From CAZPRW01 sp964577805 (GTDB lineage Bacteria > Verrucomicrobiota > Verrucomicrobiia > Opitutales > JAIRKQ01): a stretch of 64,000 nucleotides of DNA. Location of the stretch: positions 1 through 64,000 of the forward strand of contig CAZOAG010000001.1 of assembly GCA_964577805.1 (NCBI GenBank). The letters are read 5' to 3'. Below are positions 24,531-34,342 of this stretch, in pieces. A program made the position numbers and the translations under genes. The notes under the pieces are model-generated. The model saw only the letters and a list, made by a program, of their open reading frames with translations, was not told where the DNA came from and did no database searches. The stretch's first letter is position 1; each line of letters begins with the position of its first letter.

Positions 24531-25426
24531 TTTTTATTGTTTTTGTCGAATAGTAATTCACATAAAACTGTTCCTGTAGCGTAAATGTCTTCAGATGATG
24601 TAGCTAAGCGATTATACATTTGCCAGGCAATTTGTGTTTCTGGAGCGGCGTTTTTAGATATTATTGTTGTTTGTTGTCCAAATTTTGCAGCTCCTCCTAA
24701 GTCAATTATTGTTAGTTTTGGATTATTGTCAGTCATTTCTAGCATAATATTTCTTGGTTTTATGTCACAATGAGCCACTCCCTGTTCGTGTAATGCGTGA
24801 ATGGCATTTAAGAGCTGTTGAGCTAGCATTAATGATTGTTTGATGTTTTTTGGATGTCCTGTTTGTGTATTGTAAAGATCAAGTTTTTTGTTGTGAATTG
24901 CATCAAATCCGTTTTGGCCATGTATATATTTTTGGATGTGTCGATTGTAAGTTGCTTTTTGCTGCAATGAAATATTTGCCAATCCTTCTTGGCTGCTGAT
25001 TAAATTATTATTAATGTCGAAGTTTTGTTTTGCTGTTTTAATGATATTTGATGAGATATCTGTCTCAGATTCTAATGCTTGTTTTGTTTGTTCTTTTGTT
25101 CTTTTATCTGCGCCTTGTAATTTTGGTTTTTTTATGACAATATTAATTGGCTTGTGGTGTTTAGGTTGTAATGTCCCTTTTACTATTATGCCAAATCCAC
25201 CTTCCCCGATTTTTTTGTCATATTCAATTTTTCCTTTTGGTAATTGCTCTAGTCCGCAGTATCTTTCCAGGAGTTCTTGTTCAGCATTGGGTTCTAGTTT
25301 GGGCTCTGTTATGGACTGTTTGGCTGAGGAATCGGTTATTTGATATTCAGAACCTTTAGCTGGCTGCTTGCTCTGTGTTTGATTAATCTGACCTGGTTGT
25401 GTGAAAATATTTGTACTCTCACTCAT
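24467..25426 (-). CDS. Ser/Thr protein kinase, N-terminal part (frame broken at A6 tract)
   Basis: 319 codons, of which about 299 are genuine kinase sequence. After a disordered Q/S/T-rich leader come the glycine loop IGEGGFGIIVKG, the beta-3 lysine in INIVIKKPK, a long insertion, the alpha-E helix LLNAIHALHEQGVAHCDIKPRNIML with catalytic Asp, IIDLGGAAKFG (DLG instead of DFG) and AAPE (activation-segment APE). The remaining C-lobe is in the other frame. Joining at AAAAAA (24530-24535) gives one protein of about 544 residues with both halves in register. Probably a Hanks-type kinase. With T3SS genes nearby it might act in signalling or as an effector, but no secretion signal is recognised. Confidence 0.75.
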   Translation of the reverse strand: MSESTNIFTQPGQINQTQSKQPAKGSEYQITDSSAKQSITEPKLEPNAEQELLERYCGLEQLPKGKIEYDKKIGEGGFGIIVKGTLQPKHHKPINIVIKKPKLQGADKRTKEQTKQALESETDISSNIIKTAKQNFDINNNLISSQEGLANISLQQKATYNRHIQKYIHGQNGFDAIHNKKLDLYNTQTGHPKNIKQSLMLAQQLLNAIHALHEQGVAHCDIKPRNIMLEMTDNNPKLTIIDLGGAAKFGQQTTIISKNAAPETQIAWQMYNRLATSSEDIYATGTVLCELLFDKNNKKWTQIFSNPIIYKTCKPCIKS

Positions 25427-25542
25427 GTCAATACGGAATTATTGCCGTTTTTTTTGCAAAGGATTTTTTGTTGGATTTTTAAGAAAGGCACTAAATTATT
25501 TTTCTCGCCAAAAGAACAGGTGTGTGTTAGTTATGTGAGCAT

Positions 25543-27387
25543 ATGTGTAGTATCATCGGGTATATTGGCGATAAAGATGCGGCACAGGTCATTATTGATG
25601 GCCTGGAGCGCATGGAATACCGTGGTTATGATTCAGCAGGAATAGCAGGGTTGGACAATGGTGATTTCGTCATTGAACGTCAACTGGGCCGTGTGAAAAA
25701 TTTATCTAATGCGATCACTGATTACCAACGGTTTGGACATGTCGGAATTGGGCATACTCGGTGGGCTACTCATGGTGGGGTATCAGTAGAAAATGCACAT
25801 CCTCATAGAAGTTCTGATGGGTTATTTGCTATAGTTCATAATGGAGTCATTGAAAATTATGAATCAATAAAAAAGTTTTTAACACAGCAAGGATATTCGT
25901 TTTATTCAGATACTGATACAGAAGTATTAGCGAATTTAATATCGTATCATTTTAAAAAAGAGAAAGAATCGCAAAATATATTTTTAACAAGTGTGCAGAA
26001 AGCATTGTTGCACGTTAGAGGGACGTATGGTATTGCTGTGATTTGTAAATTGTTCCCAGGCGAAATAGTAGCTGCAAGAAAAAGTTCACCGTTAATTGTC
26101 GGTGTGGGGGATAATGAAATGTTCGTCGCTAGTGATGCTTGTGCTATCATTGCTCATACTAAAAATGTTGTGTATTTGAATGATGGGGAATTAGCGCATA
26201 TGACTAAAGACAGGCTCTCTGTTGTCACTATGAAAAATGAGAATATTGAAGCAGTGACATGTGCTCTCGATTGGCAAATAGAAGATGCTACCAAGGGATC
26301 TTATGATCACTATATGTTAAAAGAGATTTGTGAGCAGCCAATGTCATTAGAAAATGCCATGCGTGGGCGGTTTTCAGACGACATGAGCACATCGAAGTTT
26401 GGTGGTCTTCAGTTGAGTGCTGTTGATCTGCGACAAATCGACCGTTTGTTGTTTTGTGCGTGTGGGACAGCATGGCATGCTTGTTTAATTGCTGAATATT
26501 TGATAGAAAAATATGCACGGATTCCTGTCGACGTTGAATATGCATCAGAGTTTCGATATCGCAATGCTCCATTAGATAAAAATACATTGGTATTTATTGT
26601 TAGTCAATCAGGGGAAACATTAGATTCTTTGGCAGCGTTACAGGAAGCGAAGAGGAAAGGATATCGCACGTTAGCAATAACAAATGTTGTTGGTTCTACT
26701 ATCGCTCGTGAAGCTGATGGTGGAATCTATCAGCATTCCGGGCCGGAAATTGGAGTGGCGTCAACGAAAGCATTTACTGCGCAATTGTGTATATCTGCTA
26801 TGTTGGCACTTTATTTCGGAAGATTGAGAAGCATGAGTTTCAATGAAGGAACGTCTCTGTCAAATGCATTGATTGAACTGCCAAACAAAGTGCGAGATGT
26901 TATTCAAATGAAAGACATTGTGCATGGTATTGCTAAAAAATATTTTCAGTATGAAAATATGTTATTTCTTGGGCGGCAAGCGATGTTCCCACTGGCATTG
27001 GAAGGAGCATTGAAATTGAAGGAAATTTCATATGTTCATGCGGAAGGATATCCTGCTGCGGAGATGAAACACGGGCCGATTGCATTGATTTCTGAAGAAT
27101 GTCCATGTGTTTTTATTGAAACGAATAAGGATATGCTATCGAAGACGGTATCGAATATTCAAGAGGTTAGAGCGCGCGGGGCGAAAGTAATAGCGATTGT
27201 ATCGCAATCTTGTATGTTATCGTCGGATTGTGTCGATGATCTGATCGTTATTCAAGATTCACATGAAGCAGTAATGCCGATATTAGCAAGTATTCCATTG
27301 CAATTGTTTGCGTATTATATTGCATTGCTGCGTGGATGTGACGTTGATAAACCACGTAATTTGGCAAAATCAGTAACGGTTGAATAA
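25543..27387 (+). CDS. glmS: Glutamine-fructose-6-phosphate aminotransferase (isomerizing)
   Basis: 614 residues, makes glucosamine-6-phosphate from fructose-6-phosphate and glutamine for peptidoglycan and LPS. The N-terminal glutaminase starts with catalytic Cys2 (MCSIIGYIG) and contains RGYDSAGIA, GHTRWATHG and SSDGLFAIVHNGVIENY. Two SIS isomerase domains follow, with CGTAWHA, VSQSGETLDSLAAL, GVASTKAFTAQL, EGALKLKEISY and the C-terminal DKPRNLAKSVTVE. Full-length. The next gene starts at the base after its stop codon. No glmS ribozyme-like structure was recognised in the 116 bases upstream. Confidence 0.97.
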   Translation: MCSIIGYIGDKDAAQVIIDGLERMEYRGYDSAGIAGLDNGDFVIERQLGRVKNLSNAITDYQRFGHVGIGHTRWATHGGVSVENAHPHRSSDGLFAIVHNGVIENYESIKKFLTQQGYSFYSDTDTEVLANLISYHFKKEKESQNIFLTSVQKALLHVRGTYGIAVICKLFPGEIVAARKSSPLIVGVGDNEMFVASDACAIIAHTKNVVYLNDGELAHMTKDRLSVVTMKNENIEAVTCALDWQIEDATKGSYDHYMLKEICEQPMSLENAMRGRFSDDMSTSKFGGLQLSAVDLRQIDRLLFCACGTAWHACLIAEYLIEKYARIPVDVEYASEFRYRNAPLDKNTLVFIVSQSGETLDSLAALQEAKRKGYRTLAITNVVGSTIAREADGGIYQHSGPEIGVASTKAFTAQLCISAMLALYFGRLRSMSFNEGTSLSNALIELPNKVRDVIQMKDIVHGIAKKYFQYENMLFLGRQAMFPLALEGALKLKEISYVHAEGYPAAEMKHGPIALISEECPCVFIETNKDMLSKTVSNIQEVRARGAKVIAIVSQSCMLSSDCVDDLIVIQDSHEAVMPILASIPLQLFAYYIALLRGCDVDKPRNLAKSVTVE

Positions 27388-29955
27388 ATGTTCAGATGGT
27401 TGATGATAGTCATTATATGCTGTCTGTCTTGGCGGCAAGTCTCAGCGTTTGAAAATGTTACCTTAGTGCCGTTTGTTGAGGCAGAAGATCGCCTTTTGAC
27501 AAAATGTGATGACTATATAAAGAATGGAAAATTGGCGTATCGTATTGGTCTGTTTTCATTGTCGCAAACATTGTTTCAACAGGCCTTGAATTGTGATTCC
27601 ATTACTGAAGAAGAACATTGTTCGGCTTTACTTGGACTGTCTAGTGCTTATTTAGGAAATGGTGATTGGAGCAGGTTGGCAGTTCTTAGTCATGATTTGA
27701 TCGATGTTACAGAAAAATGTCATGATGATGTAATAAAAAATCGTCTGCGACTACATGCAGTTATTACGAGTGCGTTTTCTGGTGACTGGAAAAAATGTAT
27801 TAAAATATTTTCACAGATCGATGATTTTCAGTTGTTATCATCGGAACGATGCTGGATGTTGGCAATGAAGAGCATTATTGCCATGATAAATGGTGATATA
27901 AATAACATGTTAATGATGCAAGAAGAAGCATTGATGGCAGCATCTTCTAGTAGACAATCTGCACAGATACAAGCATTCATCATGCAATTTGTTATGCAGT
28001 TGTCGTCAAAATATGATACAAGCGCATTGATCGATCAAAGCATGTCATTATGCAAAGTATATAGGTTGCAAAGAAATGGATATCCATTTGTTCGAATATG
28101 TGCTTTATTATTAAAACAAGCAGGTAGGGCTGATGAAGCAGAATATCTTTTAAAACAACAGTTAGAAGTTTTGCCAGAAGATGATGTTCAATCATTGCTA
28201 TCATTTAAATTATACCATGCTATTGTGCATGGTATGCATACAAGTGATGGTTATGCATTATTGTCGGAAATATTGCGTGCCAATATAAAGAATGAAACGA
28301 AATTTTTAGCACTAAAAATGTTTTTATCGACGGCTGAAAATAATGTACAGCGAATGGCAGCGTATGAATGTCTTTCAAAAGAAACAGTTGAGACAACGTC
28401 ACGTTCTGTTTTTCATCATGTTTTATTAGCGATGTTCAAATTGGCTGTTGATTCTGATGATTTAGTCGCTGCGGAACGTGTTATTCATAATATGGAAAAT
28501 ACTTTTTCTGATAAACCATTACAGAAAGACATGTATAAAATTTTAGCATATTGTGTATGGATGCGTGATGTTAAAGATTATCGATTGATAGTGCATTATC
28601 TTGATCAAGCTAGGCAATATGCGTGTAGTATTGATGGCGAAGAAGCATGTTTGATGTCGCAAATTGGGAATGCTTTTTATCTATCATGGGCTTATGAGCT
28701 AGCTAAACATGCGTATATTGATGTTTTGCATACAAAAGTTCATGCGATCGATTATGAAAAAATATTGTTCCAGTTGATACAGTGTGATATCAAATTGTTA
28801 GATCTTGACAGTGCAGAGGAGCATTTGTCGTTTTTTGAAAAAAAGCACGAGTCATATGGTGATTATCGTTGGCAGGCAGAATTATTATATATTAATACTA
28901 GATTAAATAACGGGCAACAGGATGTCGCGATGCGCCATTTAGATAAGTTGTTGGAGAAATATTATGGCAAGATTTCTGTGTTCTATACAATGAGATTTTA
29001 TCTGTTGCAAGCATCATCATTGTTTTTAGCACATGACTATAACAATGCATATATTGTTGCTTCTAATATTTGTGAAATTCTGCCGGATAATAATGGTATT
29101 GATGAAATGTCATTGATAGTAAGTCAGGCATTATTTATAAAGGGAGCTTGTGAGTTGTTTAATGACAAAGAACATGTCGCTCGGTTGACGTATAATAAAT
29201 TACGTAGCTTGTATGAAAATTCTGAATCTGCCATGTTGTCATATTTTACTGAAGCAGATTATTATTATAATCATGACGACTTTGTTCTTGTTCATGATTT
29301 GTTGATGGAATGTGCTAAGAGCGGGAGTAAATACTCTCCGTTTGCTTATTATCAATTGGCGAGTTATTGCCGTACGAAAGGTGTTTCATATTCAGAACAA
29401 GCAATAAGTAGTTTGTCAGATTTGATATCGCAGTATGATGGGCATGAAATAGTTTTTGCGGCAAAATTGTTGTTGGCAGACATATTGAGAGAGAATGGCC
29501 GTTTTAGTGATGCTGAAGTTATATATGATTCATTATTGAAAGATTATCCCATGGATGTTCGGTCGAATTGCGTTGCTCTTTGTCTAGCAAAATCTGTTTT
29601 TGCACAACGTGATAATGGTGAAATTTTTATTGAACGTGCTAGAATGATACTTGAACGTTTGCATTCTACTAATGGACTGTCTCGTGATCTGAAAATCGAA
29701 ATTGATGCAATGTATTGTTTTGTCCTGTACAATATCAGATGTTATGATCAAATGAAAAATATTGCATGGGGAACGTTATTGGAATCACTTGCTGATTTTG
29801 AATCATTGACAGATAATAATATTTATTGGTTGTTGCAGATTACCAATTTATTGAGAAAAACAAATGTTTCTGTAGAAGAAAATCGTGTAGAAGACGACGC
29901 ACTGAATGAAATTGTTGAAAAATTATTGTCAGTGAAAGCTGATGGCTCAATATGA
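27388..29955 (+). CDS. Exported TPR-rich protein of unknown function
   Basis: 855 residues with a signal peptide (MFRWLMIVIICCLSWRQVSA) and a nearly all-helical repeat body resembling tetratricopeptide repeats. Examples are AYRIGLFSLSQTLFQQALNC, AYLGNGDWSRLAVL, DEAEYLLKQQLEVLPED, DLDSAEEHLSFFEKKH, LNNGQQDVAMRHLDKLLEKY and ILRENGRFSDAEVIYDSLLKDYP. No enzymatic motif seen. Likely a periplasmic or outer-membrane-associated scaffold. It sits with zero gap after glmS and overlaps uppP by 4 bases (ATGA), so it is co-translated with two cell-wall precursor genes, hinting at an envelope role (inference). Confidence 0.8.
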   Translation: MFRWLMIVIICCLSWRQVSAFENVTLVPFVEAEDRLLTKCDDYIKNGKLAYRIGLFSLSQTLFQQALNCDSITEEEHCSALLGLSSAYLGNGDWSRLAVLSHDLIDVTEKCHDDVIKNRLRLHAVITSAFSGDWKKCIKIFSQIDDFQLLSSERCWMLAMKSIIAMINGDINNMLMMQEEALMAASSSRQSAQIQAFIMQFVMQLSSKYDTSALIDQSMSLCKVYRLQRNGYPFVRICALLLKQAGRADEAEYLLKQQLEVLPEDDVQSLLSFKLYHAIVHGMHTSDGYALLSEILRANIKNETKFLALKMFLSTAENNVQRMAAYECLSKETVETTSRSVFHHVLLAMFKLAVDSDDLVAAERVIHNMENTFSDKPLQKDMYKILAYCVWMRDVKDYRLIVHYLDQARQYACSIDGEEACLMSQIGNAFYLSWAYELAKHAYIDVLHTKVHAIDYEKILFQLIQCDIKLLDLDSAEEHLSFFEKKHESYGDYRWQAELLYINTRLNNGQQDVAMRHLDKLLEKYYGKISVFYTMRFYLLQASSLFLAHDYNNAYIVASNICEILPDNNGIDEMSLIVSQALFIKGACELFNDKEHVARLTYNKLRSLYENSESAMLSYFTEADYYYNHDDFVLVHDLLMECAKSGSKYSPFAYYQLASYCRTKGVSYSEQAISSLSDLISQYDGHEIVFAAKLLLADILRENGRFSDAEVIYDSLLKDYPMDVRSNCVALCLAKSVFAQRDNGEIFIERARMILERLHSTNGLSRDLKIEIDAMYCFVLYNIRCYDQMKNIAWGTLLESLADFESLTDNNIYWLLQITNLLRKTNVSVEENRVEDDALNEIVEKLLSVKADGSI

Positions 29956-30872
29956 AAAAATATATTGTTTGGTTAATATTGTGTTTATCTGTTGTTGGTC
30001 ATGCAGAACATGATGCGATGACGATAACAGAGGCTGTGTCATTGGGTGTTGTTCAGGGGATAACAGAATATCTTCCAGTATCATCAACAGGACATTTGAT
30101 TTTATTCGATGAATTGTATTCTGCCAAAGATGGGTTGTCTTGTGACAATTGTAGCGTCATAACTGATAGAGTTACGAAATCCGCAAAGGATGCTTATTTT
30201 GTGGTCATTCAATTTGGATCGATTTTGGCAGTGTTGTTATTGTATCGCCAACGATGCTATTCGATAGTAACTGGAGTATTTGGACGCAGTAGATGTGGTC
30301 GTTCTTTGTGTTGTAATTTGTTGTTGTCATTTTTCCCATCAGCAGTTGTTGGATTATGTGTAGACGGATGGTTGCAATCACGATTATATAATAAATATAC
30401 TATAGCATGTGCATTGTTTGTTGGTGCTATCATGATGTTGTTGGCAGAAAGGCACTATACTCGTAACAGTAGAAAACGTAAGCAGATGACGAGTATATCA
30501 ACAATGACACCGTATAAAAGTATTACTATTGGTCTGTTACAATGTTTAGCATTAATTCCTGGGATGAGTCGTTCTATGACGACTATTTTAGGAGGATATT
30601 ATGTTGGGTTAAAACGTACAGATGCTGCAGAATATAGTTTTTTATTGGGGTTGGCAACATTGTCTGCGGCCACAGTTTATAAACTAATTTTCAATTTTAA
30701 TGATTTGTTTGCGGTGATCAATGTGTCGCAATTTTTTATTGGAATTATTGTTGCATTTGTTTTCTCTGTTATTGCCATACGGTTTTTAATAAGGTTTTTG
30801 TCAAAAAACGGTATGTCATTGTTTGCGTATTATCGCGTGGTATTAGCTGTAATAATATTATTGTTTTTGTGA
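29952..30872 (+). CDS. uppP: Undecaprenyl-diphosphatase UppP (BacA)
   Basis: 306-residue multispanning membrane enzyme that recycles undecaprenyl pyrophosphate to the monophosphate carrier for wall and LPS sugars. Signature segments are VVQGITEYLPVSSTGHLIL (about 33-51), containing the Glu and Ser of the active site, and LIPGMSRSMTTILGGYYVGL (about 195-215) with the conserved Arg. The N terminus may include a cleaved leader (LCLSVVGHAEHD). It is translationally coupled to the TPR gene upstream. Confidence 0.95.
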   Translation: MKKYIVWLILCLSVVGHAEHDAMTITEAVSLGVVQGITEYLPVSSTGHLILFDELYSAKDGLSCDNCSVITDRVTKSAKDAYFVVIQFGSILAVLLLYRQRCYSIVTGVFGRSRCGRSLCCNLLLSFFPSAVVGLCVDGWLQSRLYNKYTIACALFVGAIMMLLAERHYTRNSRKRKQMTSISTMTPYKSITIGLLQCLALIPGMSRSMTTILGGYYVGLKRTDAAEYSFLLGLATLSAATVYKLIFNFNDLFAVINVSQFFIGIIVAFVFSVIAIRFLIRFLSKNGMSLFAYYRVVLAVIILLFL

Positions 30873-30964
30873 GTATATTTGTTGTTTATATATCTTTTCT
30901 ATAGAAAATAATCTTGCTTTTTGGTTTTGTTATATTAACCCGTTTCTCGTAAATAGAGTGTATT

Positions 30965-31201
30965 ATGGCTAGAGTTTGCATAGTAACTGGTAAGAAACGG
31001 TCTGTTGGACGTCGTATCATTCGTAAGGGACAATCCAAAAAGAGTGGCGGTATCGGTACACACGTAGTAAAACGCACAAAGCGTTTGTTTAAGCCAAATT
31101 TGCAACGTATTCGTGTCATGTTGCCTAGTGGGCAGGTTAAGCGCGTATGGGTGTGTGTAAAGGCAATAAAAGCAGGTTTAGTTGAGAAGGTTGTTTCGTA
31201 A
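30965..31201 (+). CDS. rpmB: 50S ribosomal protein L28
   Basis: 78 residues, very basic. The N terminus MARVCIVTGKKRSVGRRI is the conserved xCxxTGKxPxxG-type start of L28, followed by THVVKRTKRLFKPNLQRIRV. The second cysteine pair of zinc-binding L28 variants is absent; only one N-terminal Cys is seen and a VWVCVKAIKAG near the end. The gene has its own downstream hairpin terminator. Confidence 0.94.
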   Translation: MARVCIVTGKKRSVGRRIIRKGQSKKSGGIGTHVVKRTKRLFKPNLQRIRVMLPSGQVKRVWVCVKAIKAGLVEKVVS

Positions 31202-31224
31202 TTGTTTGGTAAGGTTTTTGCGTC

Positions 31225-31268
31225 CGACGGCATCAAGTATGCATTTACTTGTTGTTCGTCGTTTTTTA
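31225..31268 (+). terminator. Rho-independent terminator after rpmB
   Basis: A hairpin with outer arms CGAC (31225-31228) and GTCG (31258-31261) and inner arms CAAGTA (31234-31239) and TACTTG (31246-31251), followed immediately by a seven-T run. It has asymmetrical internal loops but good overall form and separates rpmB from serS. Confidence 0.65.
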
Positions 31269-31292
31269 TTTGTTTAACTTGGAGATGATTAT

Positions 31293-32561
31293 ATGTTGTC
31301 ATTGGAGCAAATTAGAAAGAATCCAGAATTAATAAAGTCTGGTGTGGCGAAAAAGAAATTTTCGTGCGATATTGATCGTTTTTTACAGGTTGATTCTGAA
31401 CGTAGGACATTGATTTCAGAATTTGAATATTTGCGTGCAGAACAAAATGCGTCAAATGCACGTATAGCTTCCATGAAAAAGGGATCTTCTGAGTTTGCTG
31501 CTGCTATTGCTGATATGAAGACAATAGCTGCAAAAGTTAAGTTTGCTGATCAAAAAATAAAGGACGTTGAGGAAGAATGGAGGTCATTGTATCTGTCAAT
31601 TCCTAATGTTCCTCATGAGTCTGTTCCTGTAGGGAAGTCGGATAAAGACAATGTTGAGGTTATGAAATGTGGTGATTTTGATAAGATTTCATCATGCGCT
31701 ATCCCTCATTATGATATACCGTGGTTTCCCCGTGCGATAGATTTTCAACGTGGCGTCAAAGTGTCTGGGGCTGGGTTTCCATTTTACGTCGGTGATATGG
31801 CACGTTTGGTTCGTTCGTTATTATCGTTCTTTCTGGATGAAGCACGCGCAAATGGATATATTGAATTGATGTGCCCAATATTGGTCAATCCTTCTAGTGC
31901 GACTGCAACAGGACAATTGCCGGATAAAGAAGGCATGATGTATCACGACAATCAAGATGATTTATATTGTATTCCGACGGCTGAGGTCCCGGTGACTAAC
32001 TTTTATCGTGATGAAATTTTTGAAGAAGATGACTTGCCGATTTTTCGGTGTGGATATACTCCATGCTTTCGTAGGGAAGCTGGTAGTTGGGGAAAAGATG
32101 TGCGTGGGTTGAATCGTTTGCATCAATTTGATAAGGTAGAATTAGTAAAATGGGTACACCCTGATGTCAGTTTTGATGAATTGGAACGGTTGCGAAGTGA
32201 TGCAGAATCATTATTACAAAAGTTAGAACTGCCATATCGTGTTCTTTCGATATGTACAGGAGATATCGGATTTGCGCATGCCAAACAATATGATTTAGAA
32301 GTGTTTGCAGGTGGTCAAAAACGATGGCTAGAAGTGTCCAGTTGTAGTAATTTTACTGATTTTCAAGCACGTCGTGGTGGGATACGATATCGCTCGAAGA
32401 CAGATGGTAAGTTGCATTTTGTGCATACTTTGAATGGCTCTGGATTGGCCATTCCTCGTGTTCTCGCTGCAATATTGGAAAATAATTTGCAACCAGATGG
32501 CTCTGTAAGAATACCAGATGTTATTGTTCCTTATATGGGAAAAGAATTTTTAACATTTTAA
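31293..32561 (+). CDS. serS: Serine-tRNA ligase
   Basis: 422 residues; class II aminoacyl-tRNA synthetase charging tRNA-Ser. An N-terminal coiled-coil arm (FEYLRAEQNASNARI to FADQKIKDVEEEW) binds the tRNA long arm. Catalytic motifs are PTAEVPVTNFYRDE, motif 2 CFRREAGSWGKDVRGLNRLH and motif 3 NGSGLAIPRVLAAILENN. The Shine-Dalgarno GGAG is 10 bases before the ATG. Next gene proS follows in 14 bases. Confidence 0.96.
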   Translation: MLSLEQIRKNPELIKSGVAKKKFSCDIDRFLQVDSERRTLISEFEYLRAEQNASNARIASMKKGSSEFAAAIADMKTIAAKVKFADQKIKDVEEEWRSLYLSIPNVPHESVPVGKSDKDNVEVMKCGDFDKISSCAIPHYDIPWFPRAIDFQRGVKVSGAGFPFYVGDMARLVRSLLSFFLDEARANGYIELMCPILVNPSSATATGQLPDKEGMMYHDNQDDLYCIPTAEVPVTNFYRDEIFEEDDLPIFRCGYTPCFRREAGSWGKDVRGLNRLHQFDKVELVKWVHPDVSFDELERLRSDAESLLQKLELPYRVLSICTGDIGFAHAKQYDLEVFAGGQKRWLEVSSCSNFTDFQARRGGIRYRSKTDGKLHFVHTLNGSGLAIPRVLAAILENNLQPDGSVRIPDVIVPYMGKEFLTF

Positions 32562-32575
32562 ACATTGTAGATATT

Positions 32576-34081
32576 ATGTGTGACTCGAAGGCATGTTCAA
32601 GATGTGCGATTTCGCCGACCCGTTCAGAAAACTTTCCTGGCTGGTATCAACAAGTTATAAAAGCTGCTGATTTGGCGGAAAATAGTCCTGTTCGTGGTTG
32701 TATGGTAATTAAGCCATGGGGATATGCTATATGGGAGCGCATACAAAATATTTTAGATGGCATGTTAAAAGCATCCGGTCATAAGAATGTATATTTTCCA
32801 TTATTTATTCCATTGAAATATTTTGAAAAAGAAGCGGAACATGTCGATGGATTTGCTAAAGAATGTGCAATTGTCACGCATACACGTTTGCAGTCAGATG
32901 GGAAGGGCGGTCTAGAGCCAACATCGAAATTGGAAGAACCATTAATTGTGCGGCCAACTTCTGAGACGATTATTGGAGAAACATTTGCTAAATGGATACA
33001 TTCTTATCGTGATCTTCCAATCAAAATAAATCAATGGGCGAATGTTGTTCGTTGGGAGATGCGTGCCAGAATGTTTTTGCGTACGACAGAGTTTTTATGG
33101 CAAGAAGGACATACTGCCCATTCAACATCTGTTGAGGCAGAGTTAGAAACGAGCAACATGTTGTCATGTTATATTGATTTTGCAGAGAATTATTTGGCGA
33201 TACCTGTGATTGCTGGCATGAAGACAGAGTCTGAAAAATTTCCAGGTGCGGTTGCCACATATAGTATAGAAGCAATGATGCAGGATGGCAAAGCATTGCA
33301 AGCTGGCACATCGCATTTCTTAGGACAAAATTTTTCACGTTCAGCAAATATTAAATTTGTCAATGAAGATGGTGCTCAAGATTTTGCATGGACGACATCT
33401 TGGGGTGTCAGTACCAGATTGATTGGTGGTGTTATTATGACTCATTCTGATGATAACGGATTAGTGTTGCCGCCTAACATTGCTCCTGCTCAAATAGTGA
33501 TTTGCCCGATTTACAAGGATGATACACGTTCATGTGTCATGGAATATTGTGAATCATTAAAAAAGGAATTATCGTCATTGTCATATAATAATGAGCTATT
33601 GCGTGTTGAAATTGATGATCGTGATATTCGTGGTGGAGAGAAGTCATGGGAGTTGATAAAACGTGGTGTTCCGATTCGTGTTGAGGTAGGAATGCGAGAT
33701 ATTGACGCTGGTTCAATTTGTTTCTTTAGACGTGATAATGGTCCAAAAGAAAGAAGTAATCTTGCGCACGATGTTTTTGTTCGAGAAGCACATGAAATAT
33801 TGAATGATATTCATAATGCATTGTTTGCTCGTGCGAAACAATATCGAGACGATCGTACATGTATCGTTAATTCTAATGATGAATTATATGATTATTTTCA
33901 GCAGGATGATGCAGGGTTTGCATATTCTCATTGGTGCGGAGACCCTGATATTGAAACTCAATTGAAGAATGATCTTGGTGTGACGATACGTTGTTTGCCA
34001 TTATCAGAACAAGAACCTGGTGTTTGTGCATTTACCGGTCGACCGAGCAAACAACGTGCGGTTTTTGCGCGTAGTTACTAA
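32576..34081 (+). CDS. proS: Proline-tRNA ligase, archaeal/eukaryotic-type
   Basis: 501 residues. The start of the catalytic domain (VRGCMVIKPWGYAIWERIQ), the block RPTSETIIGETFAKWI and FLWQEGHTAHST with C-terminal anticodon and zinc-binding-like domains are those of the shorter archaeal/eukaryotic ProRS type. It lacks the editing insertion of the standard bacterial type (about 570 residues). The C-terminal end CFTGRPSKQRAVFARSY-like segment (CAFTGRPSKQRAVFARSY) ends in Tyr as in that type. Such ProRSs are scattered in bacteria by transfer. It follows serS directly. Confidence 0.93.
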   Translation: MCDSKACSRCAISPTRSENFPGWYQQVIKAADLAENSPVRGCMVIKPWGYAIWERIQNILDGMLKASGHKNVYFPLFIPLKYFEKEAEHVDGFAKECAIVTHTRLQSDGKGGLEPTSKLEEPLIVRPTSETIIGETFAKWIHSYRDLPIKINQWANVVRWEMRARMFLRTTEFLWQEGHTAHSTSVEAELETSNMLSCYIDFAENYLAIPVIAGMKTESEKFPGAVATYSIEAMMQDGKALQAGTSHFLGQNFSRSANIKFVNEDGAQDFAWTTSWGVSTRLIGGVIMTHSDDNGLVLPPNIAPAQIVICPIYKDDTRSCVMEYCESLKKELSSLSYNNELLRVEIDDRDIRGGEKSWELIKRGVPIRVEVGMRDIDAGSICFFRRDNGPKERSNLAHDVFVREAHEILNDIHNALFARAKQYRDDRTCIVNSNDELYDYFQQDDAGFAYSHWCGDPDIETQLKNDLGVTIRCLPLSEQEPGVCAFTGRPSKQRAVFARSY

Positions 34082-34342
34082 TGTTTTAGCGTAAACATTG
34101 TGATTTGAATATTATATGACGTTATTTATGGGTCGTGCTGAGCGATAACAAAATATTTTGTAATTTCGATAAAAATGATTGTTGCTGTGTGGATTTTATC
34201 TGTTGTTCGATTATTTCTTCTTTTGAAATGGTGTATGCAGTTTGAATTGCATTTATCTGAAAATTTGTGGTTTTGATAGTGATGTTTTTGTGTTGGACTG
34301 AATTTTATTGCACAGAATATTCTTTTAATTAAGTGTTCGCGT

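Noticed and set aside
34122..34302. Minus-strand open frame of about 60 codons between proS and gatB, with a TISKEEIIEQQIKSTQQQ-like stretch
   Set aside because: No ATG, GTG or TTG start in the frame and no Shine-Dalgarno. It reads somewhat protein-like but is too short to support.
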